The position numbers and the translations under genes are program-made. Positions 53,665 to 62,788 of a stretch of 64,000 nt of DNA are shown piece by piece; the stretch's first letter is position 1, and every line of letters begins with the position of its first letter. This DNA comes from Nostoc edaphicum CCNP1411. GTDB lineage: Bacteria > Cyanobacteriota > Cyanobacteriia > Cyanobacteriales > Nostocaceae. Location of the stretch: positions 248,001 through 312,000 of the forward strand of contig NZ_CP054698.1 of NCBI RefSeq assembly GCF_014023275.1, in the 5' to 3' direction. Under the pieces are notes generated by a model, which worked only from the letters and a program-made list of their open reading frames with translations, searched no databases and was not told where the DNA came from.

Positions 53665-54317
53665 CTGACATTAGATATGAATTTCAGTAAATCGCCAAGC
53701 TTTACTCAAGAGCGATCGCAAGCATAGGTAAATATCGTACTCATTTAGGTATTTTTTTAGCAACCAATTCCACAATTCCAAACTGTTGCGGAGTCTTATC
53801 CAGATAAGTGAGGGATATACAACGCGAATACGCTAGACGTTTAATCATGCTTACGAGTAAAATACGGTAAGTGTATCGCCTTACCGGCTTTTACATGTAA
53901 AACCGCAGAAAAACCCGTTAGAAGTTGATTTTAGCAGAGCAACTGACCCATAAGCAGTTATCAAAGCCTGTTTCAGCTAAATGTTAAGTTGTCATGCTTC
54001 CAAAAACTTTCAGACAGGTTTTAAGTTGTCCAGGAATCCTCTGCCCTAATTTTTAGCTGGATAACCTTTGTGTCACTCATCTCTTGAGAAACACAATAAC
54101 TTGCCATCACTAGCTCTGTCTACCACTGGGCTATAGTTTGGCTGACTTGATGCTCTTTAGCTAACTTTCAGTTCTAGCTGCTCGTAGTTAAGTCAGTGAA
54201 CAGTTATCAAAGCTTCCTTGGGGGATTTTAACCCTAACCGAAACTGCTCACTTATAGAAGTCGAAGGCTCAACAGGACTCTGATAACTGATAACTAATTG
54301 TTGAAACCCCAAAGATT
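53665..54317. other. Gap between hisC and the TauE/SafE gene
   Basis: 653 bases without a credible gene. The word cagttatcaaagc occurs twice (about 53955 and 54201), and ctgataa units form a short tandem repeat at about 54280-54298. No clear promoter box or hairpin with a T tract was found. Confidence 0.5.
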
Positions 54318-55115
54318 ATGCACTATTTGTTACTACCATTCTTAAGCTTTTTTGTTGGCATCATCGTTGGTTTAACAGGAATTGGCGGAGCCTCTCTCAT
54401 CACCCCAATGTTGATTTTTGTCTTTCAGGTTCCGCCTTCCATCGCTGTGAGTTCTGATGTTGTGGCTGCCACATTGATGAAGATTGTTGGTAGCGTCAAG
54501 CATTGGGAACAGAAAACCCTTGACACAGAAGTTGTCAAATGGTTGGCATTTGGGAGTGTTCCAGGTTCACTCTTCGGGGTGGGAATTTTGCACTTCATTA
54601 AACGTACAGGTGAGTATAACCTGGATAACATCTTGCTCCGTTTACTTGGCGGGATGATTTTGCTAGTCACAGTATTAGCACTAGTGCAATTGTTGTTATT
54701 GACTTTTTTCCCAAAATTTAATTTACCCGAACTGCCAAAGTTAGATTTAGAAACTAACTTTGGTCGCTTCCTAACAATCACCTTGGGAGCAATTTTAGGC
54801 TGTTTTGTCGGTCTAACTAGCGTCTCATCAGGTTCAATGTTTGCCTTAGTGCTGATTGGGTTTTTCCGCCTTGATGCACGGAAATTAGTGGGTACAGATA
54901 TTTCGCACGCAGCGATTTTACTGCTGTTTACAGCCCTTGGTCATCTCAGTTTAGGAACAGTTGATTGGAGTTTGGTACTACCTATATGGTTAGGTTCTGT
55001 ACCAGGAGTGTTACTAGGTGCTAAAATCTGCCAGATAGCCCCACAACGCCCACTACGGTTTATCATTTACGCTATTTTGATGATGGTAAGTTGGAAATTA
55101 GTTCATCAGGTATAA
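54318..55115 (+). CDS. TauE/SafE-family sulfite/sulfonate exporter
   Basis: A 265-residue membrane protein with seven or eight segments. The two family repeats start with GIIVGLTGIGGASLITPML (about 14-32) and, in the second half, GCFVGLTSVSSGSMFALVL, followed by LVGTDISHAAILLLFTALGHL. TauE/SafE proteins move sulfite, sulfoacetate or related anions. It lies upstream of cysK, cysE and two sulfur-style regulators, which fits a sulfur role. It converges on a CadD-type gene with 43 bases between stops. Confidence 0.88.
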   Translation: MHYLLLPFLSFFVGIIVGLTGIGGASLITPMLIFVFQVPPSIAVSSDVVAATLMKIVGSVKHWEQKTLDTEVVKWLAFGSVPGSLFGVGILHFIKRTGEYNLDNILLRLLGGMILLVTVLALVQLLLLTFFPKFNLPELPKLDLETNFGRFLTITLGAILGCFVGLTSVSSGSMFALVLIGFFRLDARKLVGTDISHAAILLLFTALGHLSLGTVDWSLVLPIWLGSVPGVLLGAKICQIAPQRPLRFIIYAILMMVSWKLVHQV

Positions 55116-55158
55116 GCAATTTGAGATTTTAGATCCTAAATCCAACATCCAACATTGA

Positions 55159-55821
55159 TTAACTTCTCATCCAAGGTAGTAGAGTGAATGTACCTCGCTC
55201 ATACATAATGAACAAACCCAAACCAATTAACACAAAAGGTACGACAGCCCGACCATAGCGACTTAAAACATAAGCAATGGTAGGTTGACGGCTTAAAAAA
55301 TAAGCGATCGCACACCAAACCCCTACCATGATAAAAAATATACCTAAAATTACTCCCAAGCTGGCAAGATCCTGACCAGCGAACAAAGGGATATATATAC
55401 TGATATTGTCACCACCATTTGCGATCGTTACTGCTGCCACTTTATAGGTTTGGGGATGCAAAACGCTCAAAATAAAAGACAATACTGGGTTAGTTGGTGT
55501 GGACTGTCTAAAATCACTGCTGACTGTCTGAACTGATATAGTTTCTTCTTTTCTAGATACTAATTGTTGAATCCCAATTCCTACTGGTAGCAGTCCTAGT
55601 AATCCTATCCATTCTCGCTGTACAACCAAACCACCAAAAAATCCTGGTAAGCTGGCGATGATAATGGCTGCAAAACCTACATATTGACCTAGCAAGATAT
55701 GCCGTCGCCGAAAATTAACATTTACTTGTGAAAAAAAGATTAACAAGATAATGATGTCATCTATGTTAGTGGCGATGAAGGCAATTATCCCTTCACTGAA
55801 GGCTGTCCCTAGCTTACTCAT
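55159..55821 (-). CDS. CadD-family cadmium resistance transporter, copy 1
   Basis: A 220-residue membrane protein of the CadD family. The first helix has IIAFIATNIDDIIILLIFFSQ (about 13-33), with two Asp in the membrane, and GQYVGFAAIIIASLPGFFGGL follows; later come VAAVTIANGGDNISIYIPLFA and a final FVLIGLGLFIMYE. Both NxDDI-type and NGGDNI motifs are the family's cation site. It probably exports or sequesters Cd2+ or a similar cation. It is divergent from a paralogue (56139) over a 317-base gap, so both may share control. Confidence 0.88.
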   Translation of the reverse strand: MSKLGTAFSEGIIAFIATNIDDIIILLIFFSQVNVNFRRRHILLGQYVGFAAIIIASLPGFFGGLVVQREWIGLLGLLPVGIGIQQLVSRKEETISVQTVSSDFRQSTPTNPVLSFILSVLHPQTYKVAAVTIANGGDNISIYIPLFAGQDLASLGVILGIFFIMVGVWCAIAYFLSRQPTIAYVLSRYGRAVVPFVLIGLGLFIMYERGTFTLLPWMRS

Positions 55822-56138
55822 CCTGAATTTTTAGAACCTATGATTTATCCTGACTTTTCACGGTATCTGGAAAACCTCTCTCTAAATCTCTCTCCTAAAA
55901 GGAGAGAGACTTTGAATTTTCCCCCTTCCCGCGTCGGGAAGGGGGTTAGGGGGTTAGGTTAATCGTTACCTTTTCCATATGCCGTGAAAAGTCAGATGAT
56001 TTACCACCATACCAAATTCACTAATTCGTAATTCGTAATTCGTAATTATTGGGGAAATCCTCACGCTTCTAGCACAACTTAGATTTAAAATTACACAGTA
56101 ATTATTACTGACTCCTGAATTCTTCTTTATCTTAAAAT
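55822..56138. promoter_or_regulatory. Divergent gap between the two CadD-type genes
   Basis: It contains a dispersed repeat with hairpins TCTCTCCT-AAA-AGGAGAGA (about 55887-55906) and a CCCCCTTCCC/GGGAAGGGGG pair (about 55921-55947), then an attcgta STRR at about 56025-56047. A promoter for each gene must lie here, but no operator is evident. Confidence 0.5.
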
Positions 56139-56849
56139 ATGAACGAGTTAGTTACTGCAATTACTACAGGGGCAATTGCGTTCATTGCCACTAACATAGA
56201 TGATATTGTCATTCTATTGTTGTTTTTTTCTCAAATAAATACTAACTTTCGTCCCCGGCATATAGTTGCTGGACAGTTTTTAGGTTTTACAGTCCTGTTA
56301 GTCCTTAGTCTTCCAGGTTTATTTGGTGGGTTAGTTTTATCAAAAAGCTGGATTGGATTACTTGGTTTACTCCCAATTTCCATAGGTATCAGTAGCTTAG
56401 TAAATCGGGAAGAAGATTCATCCAGAGAAGTTGTAGCTGCAACAGAAGAAGCTGAAGCATCAACAATTACTAGTTTTTTCTCTCCCCAAGCTTATAGCGT
56501 GGCAGCCGTTACAATTGCCAATGGTAGCGATAATATTAGTGTCTACGTGCCTTTATTTGCTAGCAGTAATTTAGAGAGTTTTGTGGTAATTATCGGATCA
56601 TTCTTTATCTTATTAGGACTTTGGTGCTACGCTGCATACAAATTAACTAACAATAGAGTCATAGCTGATATATTGACTCACTACGTTAATAATCTTGTGC
56701 CTTTTGTTCTGATAGGATTAGGCACTTTTATTGTATTAAAAAATGAAGCTTTAAGTCCAATAAAGCTAGCTGCTAGTGGTGTCTGTTTGATGATTTTGGT
56801 GAAAAATAATCAAAGTACCGATGAAATTGGTGAAAATTCTAGTAGATGA
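56139..56849 (+). CDS. CadD-family cadmium resistance transporter, copy 2
   Basis: A 236-residue paralogue of the divergent gene, with the same IAFIATNIDDIVILLLFFSQ and VAAVTIANGSDNISVYVPLFA motifs and the FVLIGLGTFIVL helix. The middle loop is different (acidic, EEDSSREVVAATEEAEA) and the C-terminus carries an extra hydrophobic segment and a polar tail. Two copies back to back suggest duplication followed by divergence of metal choice or localisation. Confidence 0.88.
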   Translation: MNELVTAITTGAIAFIATNIDDIVILLLFFSQINTNFRPRHIVAGQFLGFTVLLVLSLPGLFGGLVLSKSWIGLLGLLPISIGISSLVNREEDSSREVVAATEEAEASTITSFFSPQAYSVAAVTIANGSDNISVYVPLFASSNLESFVVIIGSFFILLGLWCYAAYKLTNNRVIADILTHYVNNLVPFVLIGLGTFIVLKNEALSPIKLAASGVCLMILVKNNQSTDEIGENSSR

Positions 56850-56911
56850 TTAAACCGATTTTAGATTTAGATTTAAGTAAGTAGATAGAATTCAACATAA
56901 AATAAAATGCT

Positions 56912-57032
56912 AGTTCGTAGTGAGCTATTCATCGCTCAAAACAATGATTATCAGGACTAAAGTCCTTACCCTTCGGGTTCGTTAGTCGCTCATGGGGGAA
57001 ACCCCCAAGACCGCGCTAACTCACTACAAACT
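56912..57032. mobile_element. MITE-like element with agttcgtagtgag ends
   Basis: Left end AGTTCGTAGTGAG and right end CTCACTACAAACT are inverted with one mismatch. The 121-base centre has three small hairpins (for example AGGACT-AA-AGTCCT). The shorter relative is at 42991. Confidence 0.7.
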
Positions 57033-57094
57033 TTAATTTATTTATGCCTAGCTACTTAGATCAAAAATCTAAAATCTAAAATTGGTATGGAAAA

Positions 57095-58057
57095 TCAAAC
57101 TTTACTCAACCACTCATTCTCTTCTGGGTCTTTGAACAGTGAGGTGCTGAGGTAGCGTTCACCGAAGCTAGGCTGGATCATCACGATTAGGCGACCTGCA
57201 TTTTCTGGCCGTTGTGCTACTTGAATAGCGGCGTATAAAGCAGCGCCAGTGGAAATACCCGATAGTAATCCTTCTTCTTTTGCTAGACGACGGCTGTAAG
57301 CGATCGCTTGCTCATCCGCTACCTGAATCACTTCATCTACCAGTTCTGAACGGTAAATTGCTGGGATAAACCCTGCACCGATACCCTGGATTTTGTGAGG
57401 GCCTGATTTACCACCTGTTAATACCGGACTATTGGTTGGTTCAACTGCGATCGCTTGAAAACTCGGTTTCCGTTTTTTTATAACTTCTGAAACTCCTGTA
57501 ATCGTCCCACCAGTACCCACTCCCGCCACCAGAATATCTACCTCTCCATCGGTATCATCCCAGATTTCTTCTGCTGTGGTTTCGGCGTGAACTTTTGGGT
57601 TGGCGGGGTTGCGGAACTGCTGCAACATGTAAGCATTGGGCGTTTTAGCTACAATCTGCTCCGCATGAGCGATCGCTCCTCGCATCCCTTCTACCCCTGG
57701 CGTTAACTCTAATTGAGCGCCATAAGCTTTGAGCATCGATCGTCTTTCGTGGCTCATTGTGTCAGGCATCGTTAGAATAAGATGGTATCCCTTGGCGGCC
57801 GCCACCATCGCCAGCGCAATTCCTGTATTTCCAGAAGTCGGCTCGACTAAAACAGTTTTTCCAGGGTGAATCAAGCCTGCTTCTTCCGCCGCTTCCACCA
57901 TACTCGCGCCAATCCGGTCTTTCACAGAAGATGCTGGATTCATGCTTTCTAGCTTCACCACAATCCGAGCAACCGCTCCTGAAGCTTGGGGAATTTTATT
58001 TAATTGAACTAAAGGAGTTCGTCCGATTAACTCTGTGATATCTTTCGCTATCCGCAT
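57095..58057 (-). CDS. cysK: Cysteine synthase A (O-acetylserine sulfhydrylase)
   Basis: A 320-residue PLP enzyme. The cofactor lysine is Lys46 in [11 protein letters not shown], the substrate loop is EPTSGNTG (72-79), and [11 protein letters not shown] binds the phosphate of PLP; the second-half GIGAGFIPA is the segment that contacts the CysE tail. It joins O-acetylserine and sulfide to cysteine. An Rrf2 regulator lies 18 bases upstream on the same strand and a serine acetyltransferase is divergent beyond it, forming a compact cysteine unit. Confidence 0.95.
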   Translation of the reverse strand: MRIAKDITELIGRTPLVQLNKIPQASGAVARIVVKLESMNPASSVKDRIGASMVEAAEEAGLIHPGKTVLVEPTSGNTGIALAMVAAAKGYHLILTMPDTMSHERRSMLKAYGAQLELTPGVEGMRGAIAHAEQIVAKTPNAYMLQQFRNPANPKVHAETTAEEIWDDTDGEVDILVAGVGTGGTITGVSEVIKKRKPSFQAIAVEPTNSPVLTGGKSGPHKIQGIGAGFIPAIYRSELVDEVIQVADEQAIAYSRRLAKEEGLLSGISTGAALYAAIQVAQRPENAGRLIVMIQPSFGERYLSTSLFKDPEENEWLSKV

Positions 58058-58075
58058 GTGGGTACTCCGTCGTGT

Positions 58076-58546
58076 CTAAATATAATACATCGGGCTTTGC
58101 TGGGCGCGAGTTTCTCTTTCCTCGCACAAGTCTTGGAGTGTATAGCGACCCAAAACTTCAATTGAGGCAGCGTTAGCTTGCTCCCAAACTTCATAAATCA
58201 GAGTCTTTTCCAGAGTCGTAGAGTCAGAGGTATCTTTCTCTTTCCGCTCACCTTCAACCAAAGTGACAATTTCAAGTATTGTAATCTGCCAAGGTTCACG
58301 AACTAAAACGAAGCCTCCTTTAGAGCCGCGTTGACTCTGCACCACACCAGCACGCCGGAGGTTGGTCAAAATTTGTTCCAAATAGCGTTCAGGTATGGGT
58401 TGCTTGGCAGTGATCTCGCTCATGGTTAGAGGAAGTTTTTTTCCGTGGTGGCTTGCCAGTTCTAATAGTGCCAGCAGCGCGTATTCCACTTTGGAAGACA
58501 GATCCAAGAGAGCGTAGTTTTGGCTATTCAAGACTGTACTCAACAT
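58076..58546 (-). CDS. Rrf2-family regulator, CymR-like
   Basis: A 156-residue Rrf2 regulator. The winged helix-turn-helix is at about 17-80 (LSSKVEYALLALLELA, then ITAKQPIPERYLEQILTNLRRAGVVQSQRGSKGGFVL). The three-cysteine patch of iron-sulfur IscR members is missing, so it is of the CymR type. In Bacillus, CymR works as a complex with CysK and represses cysteine uptake genes. Here it is in an operon with cysK, and divergent from cysE, with an inverted repeat before cysE; the same logic is likely. Confidence 0.9.
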   Translation of the reverse strand: MLSTVLNSQNYALLDLSSKVEYALLALLELASHHGKKLPLTMSEITAKQPIPERYLEQILTNLRRAGVVQSQRGSKGGFVLVREPWQITILEIVTLVEGERKEKDTSDSTTLEKTLIYEVWEQANAASIEVLGRYTLQDLCEERETRAQQSPMYYI

Positions 58547-58681
58547 ACTACGGTGAATTGAGGGACTTATCGCAGTTTATGCGAAATTAATTTTTTCCAA
58601 GTGTGGAATGTGATAGCATCCCACTTACTACCCACAAAAACACTATATTCTATCGACTTACCGTAGATTGCTATTTTACAC

Positions 58682-58717
58682 AATTCCCATAAATAATTTG
58701 ATCTTTTTGTGGGAATT
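58682..58717. promoter_or_regulatory. Inverted repeat between the Rrf2 and cysE genes
   Basis: Perfect arms AATTCCCA (58682-58689) and TGGGAATT (58710-58717) lie 55 bases before the chosen cysE start. A candidate site for the adjacent Rrf2 regulator or a hairpin in the cysE leader. Confidence 0.45.
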
Positions 58718-58771
58718 ATCCTGAGTTTCTGTTTTCAGAGCCTCACTTACCAACAAAAATCTCAACAGAGT

Positions 58772-59488
58772 ATGCTATTAACCGATTTGCGAACCATTTT
58801 TGAGCGCGATCCAGCAGCACGTAACTGGCTAGAAGTATTGTTCTGTTACCCTGGACTCCAAGCCCTAACATGCCATCGATTGGCACACTGGCTGTACAAA
58901 ATTGGAATTCCGTTTATACCAAGGTTTATTTCTCATATTAGTCGGTTTTTAACCGGAATTGAAATCCATCCTGGGGCATTAATTGGCCAGGGAGTGTTTA
59001 TTGATCACGGGATGGGAGTAGTGATTGGTGAGACTGCGATCGTGGGGGACTATGCACTGATTTATCAAGGTGTCACCCTTGGCGGGACTGGGAAAGAAAG
59101 CGGCAAACGCCATCCAACTTTAGGCTCTCATGTCGTTGTGGGAGCGGGTGCAAAAGTTTTGGGAAATATTCAAATTGGCGATCGCGTCCGGATTGGAGCC
59201 GGTTCTGTGGTGCTACGAGATGTCCCCAGCAATACTACTGTGGTTGGGATTCCAGGACGCGTGACTCGTCAGAACAACTTGTCTAGCAATGTTCTAGATC
59301 ATGATAAAGTACGCGACGTAGAAGCTGAAGTAATCCGCGCTTTATTTGAACGCGTCAAGTCTCTAGAGAAACAGTTTGAGCAGTTGCAAGATCAATCAAG
59401 CTTGTCCCCAACGGAGCCTTGCAACAAGCCTAAAAGCAAAAATTCTGATGGGATGATTGAAGATTTTCTTGATGGTGCGGGAATTTAA
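58772..59488 (+). CDS. cysE: Serine O-acetyltransferase
   Basis: Start ATG 58772 is preferred (238 residues): the longer frame adds 21 residues with no similarity. The N-terminal helical part (LRTIFERDPAARNWLEVLFCYPG, CHRLAHWLYK) is followed by a left-handed beta-helix of hexapeptide repeats (GALIGQGVFIDHGMGVVIGETAIVGD, GDRVRIGAGSVVLRDVP), holding the catalytic DHG histidine. The C-terminus is longer than needed and ends in DGAGI; a terminal Ile is the residue that CysK binds in the cysteine synthase complex. It forms O-acetylserine for cysK. Confidence 0.95.
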   Translation: MLLTDLRTIFERDPAARNWLEVLFCYPGLQALTCHRLAHWLYKIGIPFIPRFISHISRFLTGIEIHPGALIGQGVFIDHGMGVVIGETAIVGDYALIYQGVTLGGTGKESGKRHPTLGSHVVVGAGAKVLGNIQIGDRVRIGAGSVVLRDVPSNTTVVGIPGRVTRQNNLSSNVLDHDKVRDVEAEVIRALFERVKSLEKQFEQLQDQSSLSPTEPCNKPKSKNSDGMIEDFLDGAGI

Positions 59489-59656
59489 TTTGGGGCATTG
59501 GGAATTGGGCATGGGGCATGGGAAATAGGCAGAGGGGAAAACTCTTTTCCCTTGCTCCTTGTTCCCTGCTCCCCTCTTTAAAATATCCATAGGTTCTTAG
59601 AACCTGATATAAATATAATACTACGGTTAGTTTATCGGAGAGCAGTTTTATATAAT

Positions 59657-60247
59657 ATGGTGTCTTTGTACACAAGCTTATCTAGCTCCAGCAGTAATAA
59701 TACTAAGCAAATTTTTGCCCGTAGGTCATTTCTACCAGAGCATCAAAACGGACTTTGGAAGATTGAAACGGGTTTTGTCCGAACTTTTACCTATCTGGAA
59801 GATGGTACAACTGTCGCTCTGGGATTGTGGGGCCCTGGAGATGTCGTTGGTAGAACTTTGTCAAAAATAGAACCTTATCAGATGGAATGCCTAACTAAAG
59901 TTGAGGCAACAGTCTTACCTTTAGAAGAGTGGACTGAACTAACAGAAACTCTACTTGCCCATATTCAACAGGCTCAAGAATTGATGATCATTCGTAGCCA
60001 TAAAAAAGTGGATACTATGCTCATCAAGCTATTGGCATGGTTATCCAAAAAGTTTGGTTCGGAAGTTGAGAAGGGACGTTTAATAGATATGCGTCTGACT
60101 CATGAAGACTTAGCAGAAATGCTCGGTTCAACTCGTGTGACTATCACTCGTGTTCTTGGGCAGTTTGAGCAAGAGGGCTTGATTGATCGTCTCTCCCTGC
60201 ATCGAATTGTGTTGCGAGAAGAAGAAATTTGGTACTACGAAATTTAG
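59657..60247 (+). CDS. Crp/Fnr-family transcriptional regulator
   Basis: A 196-residue regulator with a somewhat short N-terminal cyclic-nucleotide-like domain (LPEHQNGLWKIETGFVRTFTYLEDGT, LWGPGDVVGRTL) and a C-terminal Crp-type HTH (LTHEDLAEMLGSTRVTITRVLGQFEQEGLI, about 146-175). The cAMP-binding residues of Crp are not preserved, so it may sense something else. Some cyanobacterial Crp relatives (CysR type) control sulfur genes; nearness to cysE and cysK makes that plausible but not proved. Confidence 0.88.
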   Translation: MVSLYTSLSSSSSNNTKQIFARRSFLPEHQNGLWKIETGFVRTFTYLEDGTTVALGLWGPGDVVGRTLSKIEPYQMECLTKVEATVLPLEEWTELTETLLAHIQQAQELMIIRSHKKVDTMLIKLLAWLSKKFGSEVEKGRLIDMRLTHEDLAEMLGSTRVTITRVLGQFEQEGLIDRLSLHRIVLREEEIWYYEI

Positions 60248-60288
60248 ATTATTTCAGCATTCTGAATTCTGGCTTCTGAATTCTTACC

Positions 60289-60933
60289 TTAGCGATCGCT
60301 ATAAACGCTAGACAAATCTAGCCAAATCGGTAGCCCCAGTTTTTCTAAATAACTCAGGCTAGAGTACAGTTGCTTTGTTCTCCCCCATAAATCTAAGTCA
60401 AACCAGCCGTCATCTTCCGTATCGGGTTGAAGTATAGCACTGGTAATATTAACTGTTAGTCCATAACGAGAAACTAACTCGGAAATCACTGGTTCTTTGT
60501 AATAGGATTTTAATATACACAGTTGCAAGCGCAATCGATTGGTTTGACCCAGAGAAATCCACTGCTGGAATTGTTCTTGCCATTGATTTGTCAGCCATGC
60601 AGAGTCTTTGGGATTCAGTTTGCTAGCTAGATTTGGAAAAGGTAGAGAGTGTTGGTTGAGTTGAATGTGGTTTGCGATCGCTAGTTGCAACAAATTCACT
60701 CCCAATCCTTGCAAGTAAGATAGGCTATTTGTCAGCTTTTGAGGATTTCCCGAAAGTTCCAAATCAAACCAGCCATCGCTGTCACTGTCTGATGTCAGAG
60801 ATGCAGCTTTGATATTGACAGTTAAACCATAACGAGACACCAGTCGAGAAATTACAGGTTGCCTGTGATACCGTTGAGGCACGAGTATTCGACTGTGGAC
60901 TGAAGCAGGTTCTACAGATTTACTCTGAGACAT
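60289..60933 (-). CDS. Protein with two NIL domains
   Basis: A 214-residue protein built from two copies of the NIL domain, the ferredoxin-like fold found at the C-terminus of methionine importer MetN. The repeats are aligned: PVISRLVSRYGLTVNIKAASL with DGWFDLELSGNPQKLTNSLSYL (about 27-77) and PVISELVSRYGLTVNITSAIL with DGWFDLDLWGRTKQLYSSLSYL (about 148-198). NIL domains bind methionine and act as allosteric sensors. As a free double NIL protein near cysteine genes it could sense sulfur amino acids. Role inferred. Confidence 0.85.
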   Translation of the reverse strand: MSQSKSVEPASVHSRILVPQRYHRQPVISRLVSRYGLTVNIKAASLTSDSDSDGWFDLELSGNPQKLTNSLSYLQGLGVNLLQLAIANHIQLNQHSLPFPNLASKLNPKDSAWLTNQWQEQFQQWISLGQTNRLRLQLCILKSYYKEPVISELVSRYGLTVNITSAILQPDTEDDGWFDLDLWGRTKQLYSSLSYLEKLGLPIWLDLSSVYSDR

Positions 60934-61290
60934 CAGATTAATTCCAATACTATTCGGTTAAGCATTTTAAACTCAGAATTTGCAATCCACCTATTGATTC
61001 ATTTGTCAACTTGACCGAAGAGGCAGGGGAGCAAGGGAGATGAGGGAGACGAGGTTAAAGGGTAAAGGGTAAAGGGTAAAGGATAAAGAAACAAACCCTT
61101 TCCCCCTTTTCCCTTCCCCTTTACCCTTCTTCATAATGCCCCTTGCCCCCTGCCCCTTGTCCTCTTCTATGACTCTTGTTCATGGTTTAAGACAATTTGA
61201 TTCTATCTTTCTTGGTTGGAAACTCGCTCTGGGTGGACTTGTGTATACACGGTAGGGGGGAGCAACAAGTGCCTAAAATTACAGATTACT

Positions 61291-61327
61291 ACTTTTAAAA
61301 CATCCTCTTAGAGGATGTTTTAAAAGT
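61291..61327. mobile_element. Palindromic junction of two MITE-like ends
   Basis: ACTTTTAAAACATCCTCT, one T, then AGAGGATGTTTTAAAAGT: an 18-base right end and an 18-base left end facing each other with a single base between. The ends match those at 9735 and 9880 with few changes. Confidence 0.7.
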
Positions 61328-61341
61328 TTTGAGCGAATATA

Positions 61342-61406
61342 ATTCAATACAGTTCAGATAAGACCAAAACACTTGTAGAGAGGGCGATTTATCGCGTCTC
61401 GAAAAC
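61342..61406. repeat. 65-base dispersed repeat, copy 2
   Basis: Second copy of the sequence at 28084-28148, in the same orientation and with one base change, starting 14 bases after the palindromic junction. Confidence 0.8.
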
Positions 61407-61585
61407 CTACAATTTTGTACAATTAGCCCTTAACCCAAGCGTATTGGAATATAATTTGCTACTACACAGGCAAAGTCCGCTTGTGCGGATTAACACAAAA
61501 TCAAAGATTTTCAACCCACGGAGGTGGGTTTTGTCTGTATAGCCGCGATTTCTAATCGCCCAGGCTATGTTAAATAAACAACCTC

Positions 61586-62788
61586 TTAAAAAATAGTCAA
61601 TCTATATTTACCACGTTCCTGTGGATTCTTGGAAGTTACAACTATATAGTAAGTATCATCTTCAGGCAACCTAGCTCGGTCAATTAAACCAGTGTACACA
61701 CCATTTTTGTCTTTGTCTTTATCGATAGCGATCGTCTGTCCTTGAGAATTTAGCAAAGCTACATAAGGAGAAAACTCTTCATCAACACTATCTACACGAA
61801 TACTAACAAGCTGATTTTTTCTCCCTTGAAAATTGGAAATATTATAAGCGCCGCCATTTTGTTTTAGAGTTGAGCTTTTAGCAGTTAATTGACCTGCTTC
61901 ATCCAAAGTATAACTAGCTCTATCATTCCTCAGAGCCAAACTATAGCGACCTATCTCACCGGAATCTCGGCTAGTAACTGCAATCTTATATGTGCCGGTG
62001 ACAGGCAGTCGTGCAAAAATGAATGCATCATCGCCACCACCATTTTTATCCGAAGTGCCTTTTTTGACGATGATATTATTATCAGGATCGTGCAAAAACA
62101 ACAAAGGATTTAAACTCAAGTTATTTGTTCTGCGTGTGTCATTACTGCCAATCAGCCGAATTTGGACTAATTGATTTTCTCTACCCTCAAACTCATAGAA
62201 ATGAAAATATCTACCTTGAGATTGAAAGTCATCCTTACTTAGAATACCCAATGCCACATCTACAAAGTTAATCTCCTTGTAAGTAGGTGTCGCAGGTTGA
62301 GAAACTGGTGGACGGTTGGCACTAGCTTGGCGACGTGTACCTGAATTAGAGCTAGCCTGACGACGTATCCCTGAATTGGAACTAGCTTGGCGACGTGTCC
62401 CTGAGTTGGAACTAGCCTGACGACGTGTCCCTGAGTTGGAACTAGCCTGACGACGTGTCCCTGAGTTCGCACTGGAACTATTGGATGTTGGCTGGGAATT
62501 TTCTGGCTGAGACGATACACGAGGAGACTGCTGTACTGGTGACTCAACAGATGTCTTCGGTCTTGGAGATATTGACGCTTGAGAAGCAGGAATTTGCTCA
62601 ATTCCTTTCTTTACTGCTTCTGGTTGTCTCTCATCTGGTGATTTAGCAATAAGAAAGTCTTGATAATTTTGCGGTCTTCCCAAAGCATTGATAGGCAGCA
62701 GATGACTCGTGACCAAAAAACTACTACTCAAGCAACAAATAAAAATGCGGCTTAATTCGCGACGATACTTGTTGTTTTCTAATAGCAT
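61586..62788 (-). CDS. Secreted protein with decapeptide repeats and two PPC domains
   Basis: A 400-residue exported protein. The N-terminus has a hydrophobic signal segment (about 10-35: FICCLSSSFLVTSHLL). Residues about 90-160 are a low-complexity linker with five copies of a ten-residue unit SSNSGTRRQA. Then come two pre-peptidase C-terminal (PPC) beta domains: HFYEFEGRENQLVQIRLIG to GRYSLALRND, and YNISNFQGRKNQLVSIRV to RGKYRLTIF. PPC domains usually follow a secreted protease; here none is present, so the pair may bind a partner or surface. The basic repeats are unusual for a linker. Confidence 0.82.
   Translation of the reverse strand: MLLENNKYRRELSRIFICCLSSSFLVTSHLLPINALGRPQNYQDFLIAKSPDERQPEAVKKGIEQIPASQASISPRPKTSVESPVQQSPRVSSQPENSQPTSNSSSANSGTRRQASSNSGTRRQASSNSGTRRQASSNSGIRRQASSNSGTRRQASANRPPVSQPATPTYKEINFVDVALGILSKDDFQSQGRYFHFYEFEGRENQLVQIRLIGSNDTRRTNNLSLNPLLFLHDPDNNIIVKKGTSDKNGGGDDAFIFARLPVTGTYKIAVTSRDSGEIGRYSLALRNDRASYTLDEAGQLTAKSSTLKQNGGAYNISNFQGRKNQLVSIRVDSVDEEFSPYVALLNSQGQTIAIDKDKDKNGVYTGLIDRARLPEDDTYYIVVTSKNPQERGKYRLTIF
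62321..62470. repeat. Five 30-base units inside the PPC-protein gene
   Basis: Five head-to-tail 30-base units (core actagcctgacgacgtgtcc) encode the SSNSGTRRQA decapeptides. The two units nearest 62470 are almost identical, a sign of recent expansion. Confidence 0.9.

Larger units (their letters stand above)
60934..61585. other. Repeat mosaic without genes
   Basis: From left to right: a gggtaaa STRR (about 61055-61083), the word GACTTGTGTATACACGGTAG (61236-61255), a right end and a left end of the MITE-like family fused into a perfect palindrome (61291-61327), the second copy of the 65-base repeat (61342-61406), and a further element with a hairpin AACCCAC-GGAG-GTGGGTT (61513-61530). It is a nest of repeats, not a gene. 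Confidence 0.65.
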
